Positions 61,378-64,000 of a stretch of 64,000 nt of DNA are shown piece by piece (position 1 is the stretch's first letter; each line of letters starts with the position of its first letter). The DNA is taken from NCBI RefSeq assembly GCF_049306965.1, contig NC_133184.1, positions 202,001 through 266,000 on the forward strand, in the 5' to 3' direction. The notes under the pieces were generated by a model. That model saw nothing but the letters and a program-made list of their open reading frames with translations, searched no databases and was not told where the DNA came from. Both the position numbers and the translations under genes were made by a program. Source of the DNA: Danio rerio (lineage: Eukaryota > Chordata > Actinopteri > Cypriniformes > Danionidae).

Positions 61378-61797
61378 CACATAATCATCATCATTATACA
61401 TAAAAACCCAGAAAGATTTGTACACCTGAAATATATTACTGACCTATTTCTGGTATATTGTTGTTTTGATTACTCATATTGCTCTCATTTTCAGTTGCTT
61501 TGAATAAACGTGTTTGCCAAATGCTTATTGAATGTATGAATTGTATGTGGCTGTTGTGGAATAAAGCTGTAACAGCTGCCACAAGCCCCTGAACATTGGC
61601 GTAAATAAGCTTTTAATAAGCTAAATCCTATTTTCTGGCACTTGAGCCAGAGAGTCACAGTAATAGATGAGATGTGCTACTGTATGAATATGTCATTTTT
61701 GTTTTTTGAGATATGATGAAAGCTGGAAAATGAAGCTCATGTTCTCAATCTTTTGTTTAGTATATCCATTATTGTAAATTTAGCAATCAGTGTAGCA

Positions 61798-62010
61798 ATT
61801 AGTGTCCTGGGTCTGCCCCGAGGCCTATAGGTAGGCGTTCAGGAGGCTTCTGAAACAGATGCCCGAGCCACCTCAGCTGACTTCTCTGGATGTGGAGGAG
61901 CAGCGGCTCTACTCTGAGCTCCTCCCAGGTGACAGAGCTCCTCACCCTATCCATAAGGTTCATTCCGCTGTGGCGACCTCTAAGCTGAAGGAAAATGAAT
62001 GAATAAATTA
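61798..62010. mobile_element. LINE fragment joined to an oppositely oriented SINE tail
   Basis: 61798-61962 is the minus-strand NLMDRVRSSVTWEELRVEPL... QLRWLGHLFQKPPERLP part of the LINE family seen at 54913-55960. At 61963 it switches directly to the plus-strand DANA 3' tail (ttcattccgctgtggcgacc ... aaaatgaatgaat). Confidence 0.75.
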
Positions 62011-62035
62011 ATATATTTCCTGTGATTGGTCTGTA

Positions 62036-62395
62036 CATGTTTGGAGGACCCCAAGGAACCTAACACATTTTTTTTCCCCAGGGCCAGCCCGAACACCAGC
62101 CGGTGACCCACTCACACCTGCGGCTTCTCCAGGATGGACGTCCAGCGTTCTCCAGCCTCAATTGGTCAACTGGTGAAGTTCCTCCTCTGTCGCCACTGTC
62201 CTGCTTGGTTTGGGACTTGTGGAGATGCACATGGATGGATTTGCTCTTCAGTGTTTGGACTCTCAGCAGTGAAGATTCAACCACACTGAACTGAACTGAG
62301 CTCTGAACACTGGACTGACACGGCTTCAGTTCACTAGAACTTCTGTGTTCAGCTGCTGCCACACAATCTACACTGTAGAAGAGCTGGAGTTTTAT
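62036..62395 (+). mobile_element. LINE 3' non-coding end, common zebrafish type
   Basis: Contains tggaggaccccaaggaacct, gatggacgtccagcgttctc, gcttggtttgggacttgtgg, cacactgaactgaactgagc and ctacactgtagaag, a 3' tail I recall from abundant zebrafish LINE copies. Identification is from memory; no ORF. Confidence 0.6.
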
Positions 62396-62619
62396 TCACT
62401 TGGCTAGAAAGTGCTTCTTCATTAATGAATTAATTAAATATATTTATTACTGTGTGACATTAGAGAAGTCATAATGTTTAGTAAAAAGGTGCTGTTCAGC
62501 TGCAGGCCTGCTGTGAGTGTGTGAAGGTCTGCATGTGTGCCTGTCTGTCAGAGGGACAGATATACAGAGAGACTCGTATTACTCTCCGTCATCTAACACC
62601 TGCTGAAAACACTCACAGT

Positions 62620-62621
<2 letters not shown>

Positions 62622-62659
<38 letters not shown>
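62622..62659. repeat. (CA)n microsatellite
   Basis: About 19 AC units in intergenic sequence. From 62400 to 63200 nothing else is recognised. Confidence 0.95.
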
Positions 62660-62661
<2 letters not shown>

Positions 62662-63214
62662 GTGTTCAATCCTCAGTTCAGAGCAGTCTGGTTATTACTG
62701 AGTTAAGATTATCTTCTGTGCTGAAGCAAATATTAACTTATCTGTATCAGGGTCACACCTCACTGACTGAAAACTGGGATTATAGCACAGAAACACATCA
62801 TCTACAGGTGTGTATGCTTGAACTTGCTTGTTCTGATGGCATGATTTAGTGGTTGTGTGCATTTAAATCTTTTCTATGTATAGTCTAGAAAACGTTTCTG
62901 ATTTGTTCCTGTAGCTCAGTTTAGTGAGAGATCCTGAATTTGTTGGCCTCAAAAAAAGTTTCCAACTCAGATATAGAAGTTGTGTGTGTGGATTTGAGGA
63001 TTTCATCATGCTCTCATGTGTACAAATTAACTGTGAAACCTTTTTGTGTTCATTTATTCCATAATAAACAGGTGTATGTAGGGTGTGACATGATCATTGC
63101 ACTGCATTCGCCACCCTGAAATTACTTTATTTTCAATAAGAGAACCAGAAATCTGTCTCAACACGGAGTGGACATCCTCAGATTCCCAATTTCGCACTGC
63201 AAGGTCAACATTAG

Positions 63215-63375
63215 AAACACCCAGTGGTGGAAAGAGTACAGTAAAATCATGCTTAAGTACAAGCACATACTTGCCTAAAACTGTAGTGCAGTAGAGTAAA
63301 AGTGTCTGCTGTAAATATTACTCAGTATAGCTTTCAAACGTACTCAAGAGTAGGGAGTATTACACTGTGAAAAGC
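63215..63375. mobile_element. Dispersed fish repeat (gtggtggaaagagtac type), partial
   Basis: cagtggtggaaagagtacag through tactcaagagtagggagta matches a repeat common in teleost genomes, from memory. No ORF or clear right end. Confidence 0.45.
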
Positions 63376-63445
63376 TGATGCGTTTACATGTAACTTGCAC
63401 ATGTGTGTGTGTAAACGTAAGATTCTGTAGTGCATCTAGTGATTG

Positions 63446-63901
63446 CCCAGCAGGTACACAATGTCATAAGACGTTAATATTAGGTTAGATTTAAGTTGTG
63501 ATGTCGGGAAACCAAAATTCAGTTTCTAACCAGTGCAAATCAAATGACGTTGATATTTGGTTGATTTTAGGTTTTTAGAAAGTGACCAAAATCTAATGTC
63601 GCGCCAACACCTTAAACCAACATCACATTGACGTCACATACTGATATTATTTCATCAGGTATGGCAACCGAAATCCAACATCTGATAGACGTCATAGTGG
63701 TAACGTCCACACAACGTCAAGCTGTAACATCATTAGACGTTGATTTTAGGTTGATTTCAGGTTTAACGTTAGACATTGACGTTGGCCTGACATTGAGTTC
63801 TGACGTCAAACTGATTTTCACTTCCAAACAAAATGCACTGTCTCCAAGATGTTAGTGTACAAGGTCAATCTGACGTCATGTTGACGTCTTGTGCCTGCTG
63901 G
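63446..63901. mobile_element. TIR element with CCCAGCAGGYAC ends, copy C
   Basis: Ends cccagcaggtaca and tgtgcctgctgg, interior as in copies A and B. Intergenic, near the right edge. Confidence 0.82.
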
Positions 63902-64000
63902 CTGTTTAAGGCCATTTGGCTCATCATATAGTAAACATTTGCCATCTTCTCATCAGTGATGTGCATCTAAACAGTCTCTGGGTCAGTGAGTGTGAAGATT

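Noticed and set aside
61066-61425. 119-codon frame with poly-IY
   Set aside because: Covers the AT microsatellite and a SINE tail.

Overview
The window looks like teleost nuclear DNA, most probably zebrafish (Danio rerio) or a close Danio relative. The evidence is intron-rich vertebrate genes, very long CA/GT, AT and TAA microsatellites, many copies of a tRNA-derived SINE of the DANA type, Tc1-like and hAT-like miniature elements, and a FiNZ-type N-terminal exon, a module known from cyprinid fish. The species call is inference; the gene calls come from reading exons and splice sites. All recognised genes are on the minus strand. Layout, left to right: (1) 1-3040, a spliced transcript of unknown product that runs off the left edge. 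(2) 3050-6750, gene-poor DNA. (3) 7350-18640, pcbp2, with 11 coding exons joining in frame to 318 residues with three KH domains, and a GC-rich promoter containing a CRE near 18550. (4) 18650-20740, a spacer with a degenerate tandem repeat. (5) 20745-51060, kif5a (kinesin-1 heavy chain A), with 28 coding exons joining in frame to 1033 residues against 1032 in human KIF5A. Its putative 3'UTR intron holds a 1.26 kb minisatellite. (6) 51080-53900, spacer with an L2-type LINE remnant. (7) 53920-60990, a five-coding-exon gene whose first coding exon is a FiNZ-type module, spliced in frame to a PB1-like, SAMD3-like protein of 566 residues in total. (8) 61000-64000, repeats only. Pcbp2 (RNA-binding regulator of splicing, stability and translation) and Kif5a (axonal microtubule motor) are on the same arm of human chromosome 12 but several megabases apart, so their adjacency here looks like compacted conserved synteny. 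No operon-like or defence-like system is present. The most unusual items are the FiNZ/PB1 fusion gene, the 28-nt penultimate kif5a exon that corresponds to the human ALS hotspot exon 27, direct repeats flanking kif5a exon 15 (one copy split by an LTR-element fossil), two related elements chained by three copies of one 8-bp repeat, a TIR element with a natural empty site nearby, and a GT-repeat minisatellite landscape that abuts many splice sites. Exon borders were placed by eye from GT/AG sites, reading frame and family similarity. UTR ends, transcription starts and transposon family names are less certain.
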